Positions 16,656-26,111 are shown, counted from the stretch's first letter. The stretch: DNA of 64,000 nt from Fen-999 sp044220545 (GCA_044220545.1 JBGAQX010000018.1:1-64000), one strand, 5' to 3'. The notes: generated from the letters alone by a model not told the origin. Made by a program: numbers and translations.

Positions 16656-18128
16656 ATGAGCTTCGCACTGGAAACCGCCACCGACCCCGACCTGCTGCGG
16701 CGCATCGCCATCGACCCGGTATCCCGGGTGGAAGGGCACGGCAAGGTCACCATCCTGCTCGACGCGGACAACAAGGTGCATCAGGTCCGACTGCACATCG
16801 TCGAGTTCCGCGGCTTCGAGAAGTTCATCCAGGGCCGTCCGTACTGGGAAGTGCCGGTGATGGTGCAGCGCCTGTGCGGCATCTGCCCGGTATCGCATCA
16901 CCTGGCGGCATCGAAGGCGCTGGACATGATGCTCGGCGTCACGCTGACGCCGACCGCCGAGAAGATTCGCCGCCTGATGCACTATGGTCAGATCCTGCAA
17001 TCCCACGCCCTGCACTTCTTCCATCTGTCGTCGCCCGACCTGCTGTTCGGTTTCGGATCGGATATGGCGAAGCGCAACATCGTCGGCGTGATCGGCGCCG
17101 ACCCGGTCACGGCCAAGAAGGGCGTGCTGCTCAGGAAGTACGGTCAGGAGGTGATCCGCCACACCGCCGGCAAACGGGTCCATGGCACCGGCGCGGTGCC
17201 CGGTGGCGTCAACAAGTCGCTGACCGCCGAGGAACGCGACCTGCTGAAGAAGGATGCCTACCAGATGGTCGCCTGGAGCCGCGAGGCGGTGCATCTGATC
17301 CGCGCCCTGTTCGAAAAGAACCTGGTCGAGTACAACGCCTTCGGCCGCTTCCCGGCCCAGGGCATGGGTCTGGTCGGTGCCGATGGCGCCATGGACCTCT
17401 ACCACGGCGGACTCAGGGCGCGCGATGCCAACGGCAAGATACTGTTCGATCACTTCGACTACAGCCGCTATTGGGAGGTGATCGGCGAAGACGTCAAGCC
17501 CTGGTCCTACATGAAGTTCCCCTACTTCAAGACCCAGGGGCCGGACGAGGGCTGGTATCGGGTCGGGCCGCTGACGCGGGTGACCAATTGCGACTTCATT
17601 TCGACACCGCTGGCCGACCGGGAACGCCAGGAGTTCCTGGCCTTCGACGACGGCAGCGCCACCGGCGCCACCCTGGGCTACCACTGGGCGCGGATGATCG
17701 AAATGCTCCACGCCGCCGAAGCGATCAAGGACCTGCTGCACGACGACGACCTGCTCGGCCACGACCTGATGGCCACCGGCGAGCGCCAGGAGCGCGGGGT
17801 CGGTGTCATCGAGGCGCCGCGCGGCACGCTGATTCACCACTACCGGGTCAACGAGAACGACGAGGTGATCCGCGCCAATCTGATCGTCTCCACCACCCAC
17901 AACAACCAGGCCATGAACGAGGCGATCCGCCGCGTGGCGATTCAGTATCTGGACGGCCACGAGATCACCGAGGGCCTGCTCAACCACATCGAAGTTGCCA
18001 TCCGCGCCTTCGACCCATGCTTGTCCTGTGCCACCCACGCGCTCGGGCGGATGCCGCTGGAAGTCACGCTGGTGGACGCGGAAGGCATCGTTCTCGGCGC
18101 GCGCGCACGACACACCGGCGACGCGTGA
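16656..18128 (+). CDS. hoxH: HoxH, large subunit of NAD+-reducing hydrogenase
   Basis: 490 residues. NiFe ligands: RLCGIC (Cys74, Cys77) and DPCLSCATH (Cys455, Cys458, His461). A tail of 29 residues after His461 (starting ALGRMPLEV) is the piece removed by HoxW. The sequence belongs to the bidirectional, group 3d type. The enzyme couples H2 oxidation to NAD+ reduction in the cytoplasm. Its stop overlaps the GTG start of hoxW (GTGA), tying the protease to its substrate. Confidence 0.97.
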   Translation: MSFALETATDPDLLRRIAIDPVSRVEGHGKVTILLDADNKVHQVRLHIVEFRGFEKFIQGRPYWEVPVMVQRLCGICPVSHHLAASKALDMMLGVTLTPTAEKIRRLMHYGQILQSHALHFFHLSSPDLLFGFGSDMAKRNIVGVIGADPVTAKKGVLLRKYGQEVIRHTAGKRVHGTGAVPGGVNKSLTAEERDLLKKDAYQMVAWSREAVHLIRALFEKNLVEYNAFGRFPAQGMGLVGADGAMDLYHGGLRARDANGKILFDHFDYSRYWEVIGEDVKPWSYMKFPYFKTQGPDEGWYRVGPLTRVTNCDFISTPLADRERQEFLAFDDGSATGATLGYHWARMIEMLHAAEAIKDLLHDDDLLGHDLMATGERQERGVGVIEAPRGTLIHHYRVNENDEVIRANLIVSTTHNNQAMNEAIRRVAIQYLDGHEITEGLLNHIEVAIRAFDPCLSCATHALGRMPLEVTLVDAEGIVLGARARHTGDA

Positions 18129-18568
18129 CGGCACCGATCCTGGTTTTCGGCTGGGGCAACCCGAGCCGGGGCGACGACGCGCTCGGGCCGCTGTTCGTCG
18201 ATCGGCTGACCGATCTGGCGCTGCCCGGCGTCGAGTGCATCACCGACTTTCAACTCCAGGTGGAGCATGCGCTGGATCTCCAGGACCGGCGGCGCGTTCT
18301 GTTTGTCGATGCCAGCGTCGATGCGATGGCGCCGTTCGCCGTCTCGACCATCGGGCCGCTCCAGGATGCCAGTTTCACCAGCCATGCGATGTCGCCGCAG
18401 TCGGTCCTCCAGGTGTACCGCGACCTGAACGACGCGCCGCCGCCACCCAGTTGGCTGCTGGCCATTCGCGGCGAGCGGTTCGAATTGGGCGAACCTTTGT
18501 CGGCTAACGCGGCAACCAATATCGAGGCCGCGCTGGCCTGGGCCATCAACTGGCTGGCCATCTCCTGA
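18125..18568 (+). CDS. hoxW: HoxW, maturation protease for HoxH
   Basis: 147 residues from a GTG start overlapping the hoxH stop. Motifs: VFGWGNPSRGDDALGPLFVD, FVDASVDAM and SHAMSPQSVL, which hold the Asp and His residues expected at the nickel-recognition site of this protease branch. It cleaves the C-terminal tail of HoxH after nickel insertion. The sequence is typical of HoxW rather than of HupD/HyaD. No hoxI follows; the next 200 bases are non-coding. Confidence 0.93.
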   Translation: MTAPILVFGWGNPSRGDDALGPLFVDRLTDLALPGVECITDFQLQVEHALDLQDRRRVLFVDASVDAMAPFAVSTIGPLQDASFTSHAMSPQSVLQVYRDLNDAPPPPSWLLAIRGERFELGEPLSANAATNIEAALAWAINWLAIS

Positions 18569-18617
18569 ATATATTCCCGAAAATGCTTATTGCACCCGGT
18601 CCGTGCGGACTAACGGG

Positions 18618-18636
18618 GCAGGCTCGACGAGCCTGC
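18618..18636. repeat. Short hairpin downstream of hoxW
   Basis: GCAGGCTCG and CGAGCCTGC are exact complements around a single A, so the folded form would have a 6-8 bp GC-rich stem. It lies 50 bases after the hoxW stop and could end the hoxFUYHW transcript. There is no T-run directly after it, so it is a weak terminator candidate. Confidence 0.45.
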
Positions 18637-18672
18637 GACGAAACGACAGGTGTAACATTAGTTAACAATTTC

Positions 18673-18688
18673 AAGGGGTTCCCCCCTT
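18673..18688 (+). terminator. Possible terminator after hoxFUYHW
   Basis: AAGGGG-TTCC-CCCCTT forms a 6-bp stem with a 4-base loop, followed by a single further T. It lies in the AT-rich 200-base gap between hoxW and the response regulator gene. The stem is short and the T-tract minimal, so the call is tentative. Confidence 0.35.
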
Positions 18689-18768
18689 TCGGCGAACATG
18701 CCAACTCAATCAGCGGAACATCGAATCACACCAGCACATCGTTCGTCGCCCAGTCAGGGACTTGAAGC

Positions 18769-19467
18769 GTGAGAATCGCGCTCCTGGAAGACGATCCGGC
18801 CCAGGCCGAAACCCTCGCGTCCTGGCTGGCGGCCGCGGGTCACGACATGCATGTCTTCGGCCTCGGCCGGGATCTGTTGCGCCATGCCAGCCGGGAGAGT
18901 TTCGATACTTTCCTGATCGACTGGATGCTGCCCGACCAGTCCGGACACGAGGTACTGCGCTGGCTGCGACAGGAGCGGGGAGAAACGGCGCCGGTAATCT
19001 TCGTCACCAGCCGCGATGCCGAGGAAGACATCGTCGCCGGACTCAACAGCGGTGCCGACGACTACATCGTCAAGCCCGTGCGGCGACTCGAATTGCTCTC
19101 GCGCCTGGAAGCCATCTGGCGCCGCACGCGTCCGAAAGACGACAACGAGAGCATCATCGACCTGGCGCCCTACCGCATCGAACTGACCACCCGACGCATC
19201 CTGCGTGGCGGCCACGAGGTCGAGAACTTGACGGAGAAGGAATTCAATCTGGTGGTATTCCTGTTCCAGAATCTTGGTCGACTGCTGTCGCGCGGCCACC
19301 TGCTGGAAGCCTTGTGGGGATTGAATGCCTCGATTCCCACCCGCACGCTGGACACCCACATCAGCCGGGTCCGCAAGAAGCTTGAACTCCATTCGGCCAA
19401 CGGCTTTCGTCTGGTCCCGGCCTACAACTACGGCTACCGGCTGGAGCGGGTGGGCGCCGGTGAGTGA
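18769..19467 (+). CDS. OmpR/PhoB-family response regulator of the CHASE2-FecR cassette
   Basis: 232 residues from a GTG at 18769. Receiver domain 1-120 with EDD (7-9), phospho-acceptor Asp51 (LIDWMLPD) and Lys in YIVKPV; winged-helix DNA-binding domain from about 135 (LTEKEFNLVVFLFQN, LDTHISRVRKKL). It is followed by a LysM-FecR protein and a CHASE2 histidine kinase in the same direction, and most likely receives phosphate from that kinase. Targets are unknown. The GTG start is chosen because the receiver fold begins directly with RIALLEDD. Confidence 0.9.
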   Translation: MRIALLEDDPAQAETLASWLAAAGHDMHVFGLGRDLLRHASRESFDTFLIDWMLPDQSGHEVLRWLRQERGETAPVIFVTSRDAEEDIVAGLNSGADDYIVKPVRRLELLSRLEAIWRRTRPKDDNESIIDLAPYRIELTTRRILRGGHEVENLTEKEFNLVVFLFQNLGRLLSRGHLLEALWGLNASIPTRTLDTHISRVRKKLELHSANGFRLVPAYNYGYRLERVGAGE

Positions 19468-19612
19468 AGGATTCCCGCACACATGCCCTGATATCCGCTC
19501 GCCCTGAGCGGCGGGTACCGGAAGGCAAAACTTTGTCACGCGCAGCACCCCCCGCCGGCCCGCCGACTAATATCGGAAGAGTGGCCAACCCTAGCCCATC
19601 GAGAGACTTGCC

Positions 19613-21277
19613 ATGACGATTCCAAGCCAGCCAGCCAACCGACCCGCATCTTCCTGTGTGCATGAACGGTGGCCGCTCCTGGTTGCCATGGCCTGCCTGT
19701 CGGGGTTCGGCGCCGCCCATGCCGCGGATGACTACCAGCATGTGATGCGTCCGGGCGAAACGCTGATCGGCATCGGCCGTGACATGCTGGAGAACCCCCG
19801 CGACTGGACCCGGCTGCAGCGGCTGAACAAGGTGGCCAATCCGCGCCTGCTGCGCCCCGGCACGGTGTTGCGCATCCCGCTGACCCTGCTTCGCCGGGAA
19901 CCGGTGACCGCCCGGGTCACTTCGGTGCGGGGCGACGTCAGCGCCGGCGGCAAACCCCTGACGGTCGGCGGCACCGTCGAGCGCGGCTCGCAACTGACCA
20001 CCGGCACACAGAGCTTCGCCACCGTCGAACTGGTCGACGGCTCGCGGCTGGTTCTCCAGCCGAGCAGCCGGCTGAAGGTCGAGGAGATGTCCCGCTACCG
20101 CAACAGCACCCTGCCGGAAACCCGCCTGCGTCTGGAAGCCGGCCGCATCGAGTCGGTCGTCACCAGGATGTCGGCGCCCCGTCCGCAGTACGTCGTCGTC
20201 ACCCCCACCGCCACCATCGGCGTGCGGGGCACCCAGTTCCGCGTCGGCGCCGACGATACCGGCGCGGCCAGTCGCACCGAGGTCACGGATGGCGCGGTCG
20301 GCGTGCTCGACGGCCAGGGCCGGGGCAAGCCCGCCAGCGTACCCGCCGGCTACGGCCTGGTGGCGGAGGCGGGCGGTAAACTCTCGGCCCCGGTCGCCCT
20401 GTTGCCGGCGCCGGAACTGGCGGGCCTGCCCAAGCTCCAGGAACGGACTATTGTCCGTCTCGCCGTGCCGTCGATCAGCGGCGCCAGCGCCTATCGTTTT
20501 CAGGTCGGCACGGACGCCGAAATGCGCAACGTGCTGGCCGAAAGCATCGGCGCCAAGCCGGAGGCGAAGTTCGCCGAACTGGCCGACGGCGGTTACACGC
20601 TGCGCGTGCGCGGCATCGACGCGCGGGGACTCGAAGGGCGCGACGCCGACTTCGCCTTCACCCTCAAGGCACGACCGGAACCGCCGTTTGCCGTGTCACC
20701 GGTGGCCGGCACCAAACTGCGCGGAGAGTCGGCCGAATTGAAGTGGTCCGCCAATGCCGAGGCCGCGCGCTACCGCATCCAGTTGGCCAGCGATGCCAAG
20801 TTCGCCAACCCGGTCACCGATGTCGATGGCGTCGACGGCACCGTCATCATGCCCGCACAGAAACTGGCCCCGGGCGACTATTACTGGCGGGCCCGCAGCC
20901 TTCGGGCCAACGGCGAGCCCGGTCCTTGGGGGGATGCGCAGCGCTTCACCCTGAAACCCCTGCCCGCCGACCCCGAGCCGCCACAGGTGAGCGATGACAA
21001 GATCGCCTTCGCCTGGTCCGGCGAGCCCGGCCAGACCTTCCTGTTCCAGTTCGCCCGGGACGCGAAATTTGCCGATCTGCTGGTCGAGCAGCGACTCGAC
21101 CGGCCCTTGACGACGCTGCCCCGGCCGGAGGGCGGCACCTACTTCATGCGTGTCCGCGCCACCGACCCGGACGGTTTCGTCGGACCATTCACCAGCCCCC
21201 AGCGGATAGAGGTTCCCACCCAGTGGCAGCCCTGGTGGATGCTCCAGGCGGTCCTCCAGCGGCCTCGCGCGGCCTAG
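19613..21277 (+). CDS. LysM-FecR domain periplasmic protein
   Basis: 554 residues. A signal peptide (about 1-37, ending GAAHA) leads into a LysM-like peptidoglycan-binding module (YQHVMRPGETLIGIGRDM to PGTVLRIPL, about 40-92). A FecR domain (about 97-235) includes RGDVSAGGKP, TVELVDGSRLVLQPSS and TPTATIGVRGTQFRV. The C-terminal half has three repeats of a fibronectin/Ig-like pattern (YRFQVGTDAEM, YRIQLASDAKF, FLFQFARDAKF). It is probably a wall-attached periplasmic sensor or scaffold. It lies 3 bases before the CHASE2 kinase gene, which suggests it feeds that sensor. Its ligand is unknown. Confidence 0.85.
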   Translation: MTIPSQPANRPASSCVHERWPLLVAMACLSGFGAAHAADDYQHVMRPGETLIGIGRDMLENPRDWTRLQRLNKVANPRLLRPGTVLRIPLTLLRREPVTARVTSVRGDVSAGGKPLTVGGTVERGSQLTTGTQSFATVELVDGSRLVLQPSSRLKVEEMSRYRNSTLPETRLRLEAGRIESVVTRMSAPRPQYVVVTPTATIGVRGTQFRVGADDTGAASRTEVTDGAVGVLDGQGRGKPASVPAGYGLVAEAGGKLSAPVALLPAPELAGLPKLQERTIVRLAVPSISGASAYRFQVGTDAEMRNVLAESIGAKPEAKFAELADGGYTLRVRGIDARGLEGRDADFAFTLKARPEPPFAVSPVAGTKLRGESAELKWSANAEAARYRIQLASDAKFANPVTDVDGVDGTVIMPAQKLAPGDYYWRARSLRANGEPGPWGDAQRFTLKPLPADPEPPQVSDDKIAFAWSGEPGQTFLFQFARDAKFADLLVEQRLDRPLTTLPRPEGGTYFMRVRATDPDGFVGPFTSPQRIEVPTQWQPWWMLQAVLQRPRAA

Positions 21278-21280
21278 ACG

Positions 21281-23251
21281 ATGCCGCGGCTGCGCCGGCG
21301 CACCCTGGCCGAATGGACCCTGCTGACGGCCGTTCTGGTTCTGGTCGCGGCCACGGCGGCCTGGCAGGATTGGCTGTGGCGGGCCGACTACCTGCTCTAC
21401 GACGTCGGCCTCTCGCTTGCCGCGCGGCCGGCGCCGGCGGATATCGTCATCGTCGCCGTCGACGATGAAAGCCTGGCCCGTATCGGCCGGTGGCCGTGGC
21501 GGCGCGCCATCCACGCCACCCTGTTGGACAAGCTGCGCCAGGCGGACGCGGCGGTGGTGGGCCTGGACATCATCCTCAGTGAAGCCGACGCCAACGACCC
21601 CGAGGGCGACCGCGTCCTTGCCGAAGCCATCCGCAAGAACGGCCGGGTGGTCCTGCCGGTAATACAACTCGGCCTTGGTCCCGGCCTGATCGCCGAGGGC
21701 AGGCCTATCAAGCAGTTCAGCCAGGCCGCGGCGCGGCTCGGGCACATCGAGAGCCAGCTGGACACCGACGGCATTTCGCGCAGCATCTACCTCTGGGGTG
21801 GCGTGGGCGCGGCTCGCCATCCACAGCTTGCCCTGGCCATGCTCCAGGTCTCCGACCCGGAAATCGCCGCGCGCCATGCTCGGAACACTGCCAACCAGGA
21901 CAGCGGCACGACCGAATCCACGACCTGGTCGCGCGAGCAATGGGTGCACCCGCAGTTCGCCGGGCCGCCCGGCACCTACCGAACGATCTCCTACGTCGAC
22001 GTACTTACCGGCGCCGTCGGCGGCGACGAATTGCGCGGCAAGCGGGTGCTGGTCGGCGCCACCGCCGCCGGACTCGGCGACGTGCTGCCGACGCCGATGT
22101 CCAGCCTCGGCCGCGCCATGCCGGGCGTGGAGATCCATGCCACGGTGCTCGACGCGCTGCGCGGCGGCACGACCATCACCTGGCTGCCGCATGACCGCGT
22201 GGTCGCGGTCACAACGGTCTTCATGCTGCTGCTCATGCTGGGCTTGCTGTTCCTGTCGCCCCGCGATGGCCTGTTGCTGTCGGCCGCCGTCGGTCTGGCG
22301 TCGGTGCTCGGTGTGCTGGTCATGCTGCGCTGGGGCAGGGTCTGGTTGCCGCCCAGCGCGCTGCTGATCGGCGCGGTGCTGGCCTATCCGCTCTGGAGTT
22401 GGCGCCGGCTGGAGGCCGCGCAACGCTTCATGGACGCCGAACTGCAACTGCTCCACGAAATCGAGCCGGGGGCCACAGTCGACCAGCCGGAGGAAAAGAG
22501 CATCGATCCGCTGGAAAATCGCATCGGCATCGTCCGCGCCGCCACCGAACGGCAGCGCGCCATCCAGAAGGCCCGCGAAGACACCATGCGCTTCATTTCG
22601 CATGACATCCGCTCGCCGCTGGCCTCGATCATCACGCTGGTCGACGGTGCCAGCCGACCGGCGGTCGCCGACCATTTCACCCGCTTGCACAAGGCGCGGC
22701 ACTACGCGCAGACCGCCCTTGATCTGGCCGACGACTTCTTCCGGCTGGCCAAGGCCGAAGCCATCGACACGCGCAAGTTCGTCGAAATCGACTTGTCGTC
22801 GCTGGCGCAGGAAGCCGCCGACGAGGTCTGGCCACTCGCCGAGGCGAAACACATCCTGATCCTGGTACGCGACGAGGGCGGTCGCGATCCGGTGATCCGT
22901 GGCGACCACTCGTTGTTGAGCCGGGCACTGGCCAACCTGCTCAACAATGCCATCAAGTACAGCCCCGCCGATACCACCGTGCACATGACCCTGCGCGACG
23001 CCGGCGACTGGCACGAGATCACCATCGTCGACCAGGGCTGCGGCATCGCCCCCGAAGACCTGGGCCGCTTGTTCGCCCGCTATGGCCGCATCGACCGTCC
23101 GGACCAGCCGAAGCAACCGGGCGTCGGTCTCGGCCTGGTGATCGTCAAGACCATTGTCGAGCGTCATGGTGGTTGCGTGTCGGTCGACAGCCACCTGGGC
23201 GCCGGGTCGACTTTCGGGATACGCCTGCCGCGCGCCAAGACAGACACCTGA
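21281..23251 (+). CDS. CHASE2-domain sensor histidine kinase
   Basis: 656 residues. One N-terminal membrane helix (about 12-30), a periplasmic CHASE2 domain (about 40-300, with DIVIVAVDDESLARIGRWPW and GVEIHATVLDAL), then three closely spaced membrane helices (about 305-380). The cytoplasmic part has a HisKA domain with His441 (RFISHDIRSPLAS) and an ATPase domain with DQGCGIAPEDL and GVGLGLVIVKTIV. It starts 3 bases after the FecR gene. It likely phosphorylates the OmpR-type regulator two genes upstream; the signal is unknown. Confidence 0.92.
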   Translation: MPRLRRRTLAEWTLLTAVLVLVAATAAWQDWLWRADYLLYDVGLSLAARPAPADIVIVAVDDESLARIGRWPWRRAIHATLLDKLRQADAAVVGLDIILSEADANDPEGDRVLAEAIRKNGRVVLPVIQLGLGPGLIAEGRPIKQFSQAAARLGHIESQLDTDGISRSIYLWGGVGAARHPQLALAMLQVSDPEIAARHARNTANQDSGTTESTTWSREQWVHPQFAGPPGTYRTISYVDVLTGAVGGDELRGKRVLVGATAAGLGDVLPTPMSSLGRAMPGVEIHATVLDALRGGTTITWLPHDRVVAVTTVFMLLLMLGLLFLSPRDGLLLSAAVGLASVLGVLVMLRWGRVWLPPSALLIGAVLAYPLWSWRRLEAAQRFMDAELQLLHEIEPGATVDQPEEKSIDPLENRIGIVRAATERQRAIQKAREDTMRFISHDIRSPLASIITLVDGASRPAVADHFTRLHKARHYAQTALDLADDFFRLAKAEAIDTRKFVEIDLSSLAQEAADEVWPLAEAKHILILVRDEGGRDPVIRGDHSLLSRALANLLNNAIKYSPADTTVHMTLRDAGDWHEITIVDQGCGIAPEDLGRLFARYGRIDRPDQPKQPGVGLGLVIVKTIVERHGGCVSVDSHLGAGSTFGIRLPRAKTDT

Positions 23252-23388
23252 GCCCATTCGGCGCGGGTGTCGGTTCCCGACGTGTCATCGCGTAACATCA
23301 TGGCCGCGTGCCTGTGTCGCCCGTATTGCGACGCAGCAATTCCCGCGTCAAAATGAGGGCCTCGGGGGCGATCCCAGGGCGACAGGTC

Positions 23389-24801
23389 ATGGCCAGCAGC
23401 GAAATCCTTGAGTTCATCGAAAACCGGACCTTCGGCGAAATCGCCGTCGGTGACAGCGCAACCCTGGTGCGGACCTTGCGGCCCGAAGACATCCAGATGT
23501 TCGCCATCATGTCCGGCGACTTCAATCCCACCCACGTTGACCCGGAATACGCGCGCTCCTCGGACTTTCGCGAGGTGGTGGCGCACGGCATGTGGGGCGG
23601 CGCGCTGATCTCGACCGTCCTGGGCACGCAGTTTCCCGGGCCGGGCACGGTCTATGTCGATCAGACGCTCAACTTCCCGCGCCAGGTGCGGGTTGGCGAC
23701 ACCATCACGGTCACCGTGACCTGTCGGCGCAAGTTCGAACACAACCATCACATCGTCTTCGACTGCGCCTGCGCCAACCAGGACGGCGAGACGGTCATCC
23801 ACGGCTCCGCCGAGGTGCTGGCGCCGACGGAAAAGATCAAACGGCCCAAGGTCAACCTGCCGGAAGTGAAACTCGCGGCGACCAAGAACACCCGCTACGA
23901 ACATGTGCTGGAAATTACGCGGGGCTTGAGCCCGATTGCCATGGCGGTGGTGCATCCCTGCGACCCCGAGTCGCTCAAGGGCGCGCTCCAGGCGCGCGAC
24001 CGTGGCCTGATCCTGCCCACCCTGGTGGGCCCGGAAGCGAAGATACGCGCGCTGGCCGAACAGCTCGGCCTCGACCTCGCCGGCTGCCGGCTGCTCAACG
24101 TGCCGCACAGCCATGCCGCCGCCGAATCCGGAGTGGCGCTGGCCCGCGAGGGTGAGGTGGCCGCGCTGATGAAGGGCTCGCTGCACACGGACGAACTGAT
24201 GGTCGCGGTGATCGACAAGGCCACCGGGCTGCGGACCGAGCGGCGCATCAGCCATGTCTTCATGATGGATGTGCCCACCTACCCGCGACCGCTCCTGATC
24301 ACCGACGCCGCCGTCAATATCCAGCCGAACCTGGAAGACAAGATCGACATCGTCCAGAACGCCATCGATCTCGGCCTCATGCTGCACATCGCCGAACCCA
24401 AGGTGGCGATCCTCGCCGCCGTCGAAACCGTCAACCCGAAGATGCAGGCCACGCTCGACGCGGCGGCGCTATGCAAGATGGCCGACCGCGGCCAGATCAC
24501 CGGGGGCCTGCTCGACGGGCCGCTGGCCTTCGACAACGCCATCTCGGTGGTCGCCGCCCGCACCAAGGGCATCAAGTCGGCCGTGGCGGGCCAGGCCGAC
24601 ATACTGCTGGTCCCGGACATCGAGTCGGGCAACATGCTCGCCAAGCAGCTTGAATACCTTGCCGACGCGCTCTCCGCCGGCATTGTGCTTGGCGCCCGGG
24701 TACCGATCGTGCTCACCTCGCGCGCCGACTCGGCCGAATCGCGTACCGCCTCGACGGCCATTGCCGTCGTGATGGCTCACGCCAAACGAAAGAAATCTTG
24801 A
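23389..24801 (+). CDS. Fused MaoC-like hydratase and phosphate acetyl/butyryltransferase
   Basis: 470 residues from the ATG at 23389. The N-terminal part (about 10-150) is a MaoC hot-dog domain with SGDFNPTHVDP (42-52) and VAHGMWGG, the (R)-enoyl-CoA hydratase signature. From about 165 to the end it is a phosphate acetyl/butyryltransferase (VHPCDPESLKGALQA, MKGSLHTDELM, LLDGPLAFDNAI, PDIESGNMLAKQLEYL). The second domain exchanges acyl-CoA and phosphate to give acyl phosphate. Acetate kinase follows by 2 bases, so the pair would convert acyl-CoA to acid plus ATP, or the reverse. Substrate chain length cannot be read from the sequence. Confidence 0.92.
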   Translation: MASSEILEFIENRTFGEIAVGDSATLVRTLRPEDIQMFAIMSGDFNPTHVDPEYARSSDFREVVAHGMWGGALISTVLGTQFPGPGTVYVDQTLNFPRQVRVGDTITVTVTCRRKFEHNHHIVFDCACANQDGETVIHGSAEVLAPTEKIKRPKVNLPEVKLAATKNTRYEHVLEITRGLSPIAMAVVHPCDPESLKGALQARDRGLILPTLVGPEAKIRALAEQLGLDLAGCRLLNVPHSHAAAESGVALAREGEVAALMKGSLHTDELMVAVIDKATGLRTERRISHVFMMDVPTYPRPLLITDAAVNIQPNLEDKIDIVQNAIDLGLMLHIAEPKVAILAAVETVNPKMQATLDAAALCKMADRGQITGGLLDGPLAFDNAISVVAARTKGIKSAVAGQADILLVPDIESGNMLAKQLEYLADALSAGIVLGARVPIVLTSRADSAESRTASTAIAVVMAHAKRKKS

Positions 24802-24803
24802 CC

Positions 24804-25988
24804 ATGGCCAACGCCATCCTCACCCTCAACGCCGGTTCCTCGTCGATCAAGTTCGCCCTGTTCAACCACGGCGACGGCGCGATGCCCGCCAAGCCGGAAC
24901 TGGTCGGCCAGATCGACGGCATCGGTGCCCGCCCCCACCTGAAGGCCAAGGACGCGGCGGGCCAGGTCATCGACGACAGCGATCTTCCCCTCGCCGGCGA
25001 AGCCGCGCACCGGGCAGCGCTGGCCTTTCTGGTCGACTGGCTGCGCGACCACGACGGCGGCCGGGCGATTGCCGGCGTCGGCCACCGGGTGGTACATGGC
25101 GCCGAACGCTACTCGAAGCCGCTGGTGCTCGACGCGGCGGCCATCGACACCCTGCGCGGCTTCATTCCGTTGGCGCCACTGCACCAGCCGCACAACCTGG
25201 CCGGCATCGAGGCCATGACCGGCGCGCTGCCCGGAGTACCCCAGGTAGCCTGCTTCGACACGGCATTCCACCGCAGCCAGCCGGAAGTGGCGCAGCGCTT
25301 TGCCCTGCCCCGTCACATCACCGCCCAGGGCGTGCGCCGCTACGGCTTTCACGGTCTCTCCTACGAATACATCGCCGAGGCGCTGCCCAGCCATCTGCCC
25401 GGTCGTGCCGACGGTCGCGTCATCGTCGCCCACCTGGGCAACGGCGCTTCGATGTGCGCAATGAAGGGATTGCGCAGCGTGGCCACCACCATGGGCTTCA
25501 CCGCCGTCGAGGGCCTGATGATGGGCACCCGCTGCGGCAGCCTCGACCCCGGCGTGCTGCTCTACCTGATGGACTATCAGGGCATGGACGCCAAGGCTCT
25601 GGAGAAGCTGCTCTACAAGGAATCGGGCCTGCTCGGTGTGTCCGGAATCTCCCAGGACATGCGCGAGCTGCTGGCCTCCGACCGGCCCGAGGCGCGCGAG
25701 GCGGTCGACCTGTTTTGCTACCGCATCGTTCGGGAAATCGGATCCCTGGCCGCCGCCCTCGGCGGGCTCGACGCGCTGGTCTTCACCGGCGGCATCGGCG
25801 AACACGCCGCGCCGGTCCGGCAGCGCATATGTGCCGCGCTCGACTGGCTGGGCATTGCGGTCGACATCACCGCCAACGACCGTGACGCCAGCCGCATCAG
25901 CGGCTCCGCCAGCCGCATCGACGTCCTGGTGCTGCCCACCAACGAGGAATGGATGATCGCCAGGCACACGGCAAAGCTGGTTGGGTGA
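24804..25988 (+). CDS. ackA: Acetate kinase
   Basis: 394 residues. Family motifs are complete: LTLNAGSSSIKFALF, GHRVVHGAERYS, CFDTAFHRSQPEVAQRFALP, YGFHGLSYEYIAE, VAHLGNGASMCA, TRCGSLDPGVLLYL, VFTGGIGEHAAPVR. The enzyme makes ATP and acetate from acetyl phosphate, or works in reverse. It is adjacent to the fused phosphotransacetylase, forming an acyl-CoA to acid pathway. ATG 24804 is chosen; a TTG two codons upstream is possible. A 63-base leader and a promoter for the next gene follow the stop. Confidence 0.96.
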   Translation: MANAILTLNAGSSSIKFALFNHGDGAMPAKPELVGQIDGIGARPHLKAKDAAGQVIDDSDLPLAGEAAHRAALAFLVDWLRDHDGGRAIAGVGHRVVHGAERYSKPLVLDAAAIDTLRGFIPLAPLHQPHNLAGIEAMTGALPGVPQVACFDTAFHRSQPEVAQRFALPRHITAQGVRRYGFHGLSYEYIAEALPSHLPGRADGRVIVAHLGNGASMCAMKGLRSVATTMGFTAVEGLMMGTRCGSLDPGVLLYLMDYQGMDAKALEKLLYKESGLLGVSGISQDMRELLASDRPEAREAVDLFCYRIVREIGSLAAALGGLDALVFTGGIGEHAAPVRQRICAALDWLGIAVDITANDRDASRISGSASRIDVLVLPTNEEWMIARHTAKLVG

Positions 25989-26034
25989 AGGCGCCCGTGG
26001 CACCGCAACCTCGGGCTGTGGCACGCCGCCCGGC

Positions 26035-26062
26035 TTGAGCATTCTCCGCTCTTGGCTATAGT
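26035..26062 (+). promoter_or_regulatory. Sigma-70-type promoter before the cytochrome c gene
   Basis: TTGAGC, a 16-base spacer and TATAGT resemble the -35 and -10 boxes. They lie 50 bases before the cytochrome c ATG, in the 123-base gap after ackA. The match is good for a GC-rich genome but unproven. Confidence 0.45.
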
Positions 26063-26111
26063 GAAAGAAGGAAGATGTGTCGTTCCTGCTCAAGCCGAAA
26101 AGGGGTACATC

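Noticed and set aside
20696..23257. Minus-strand frame of 853 codons opposite the CHASE2 kinase
   Set aside because: Shadow frame; the plus-strand kinase has clear conserved motifs throughout.
26019..26034. TGGCACG followed by CCGC before the cytochrome c gene
   Set aside because: The -24 half is perfect but the position of the invariant GC is GG; a sigma-70-like promoter just downstream explains the gene better.
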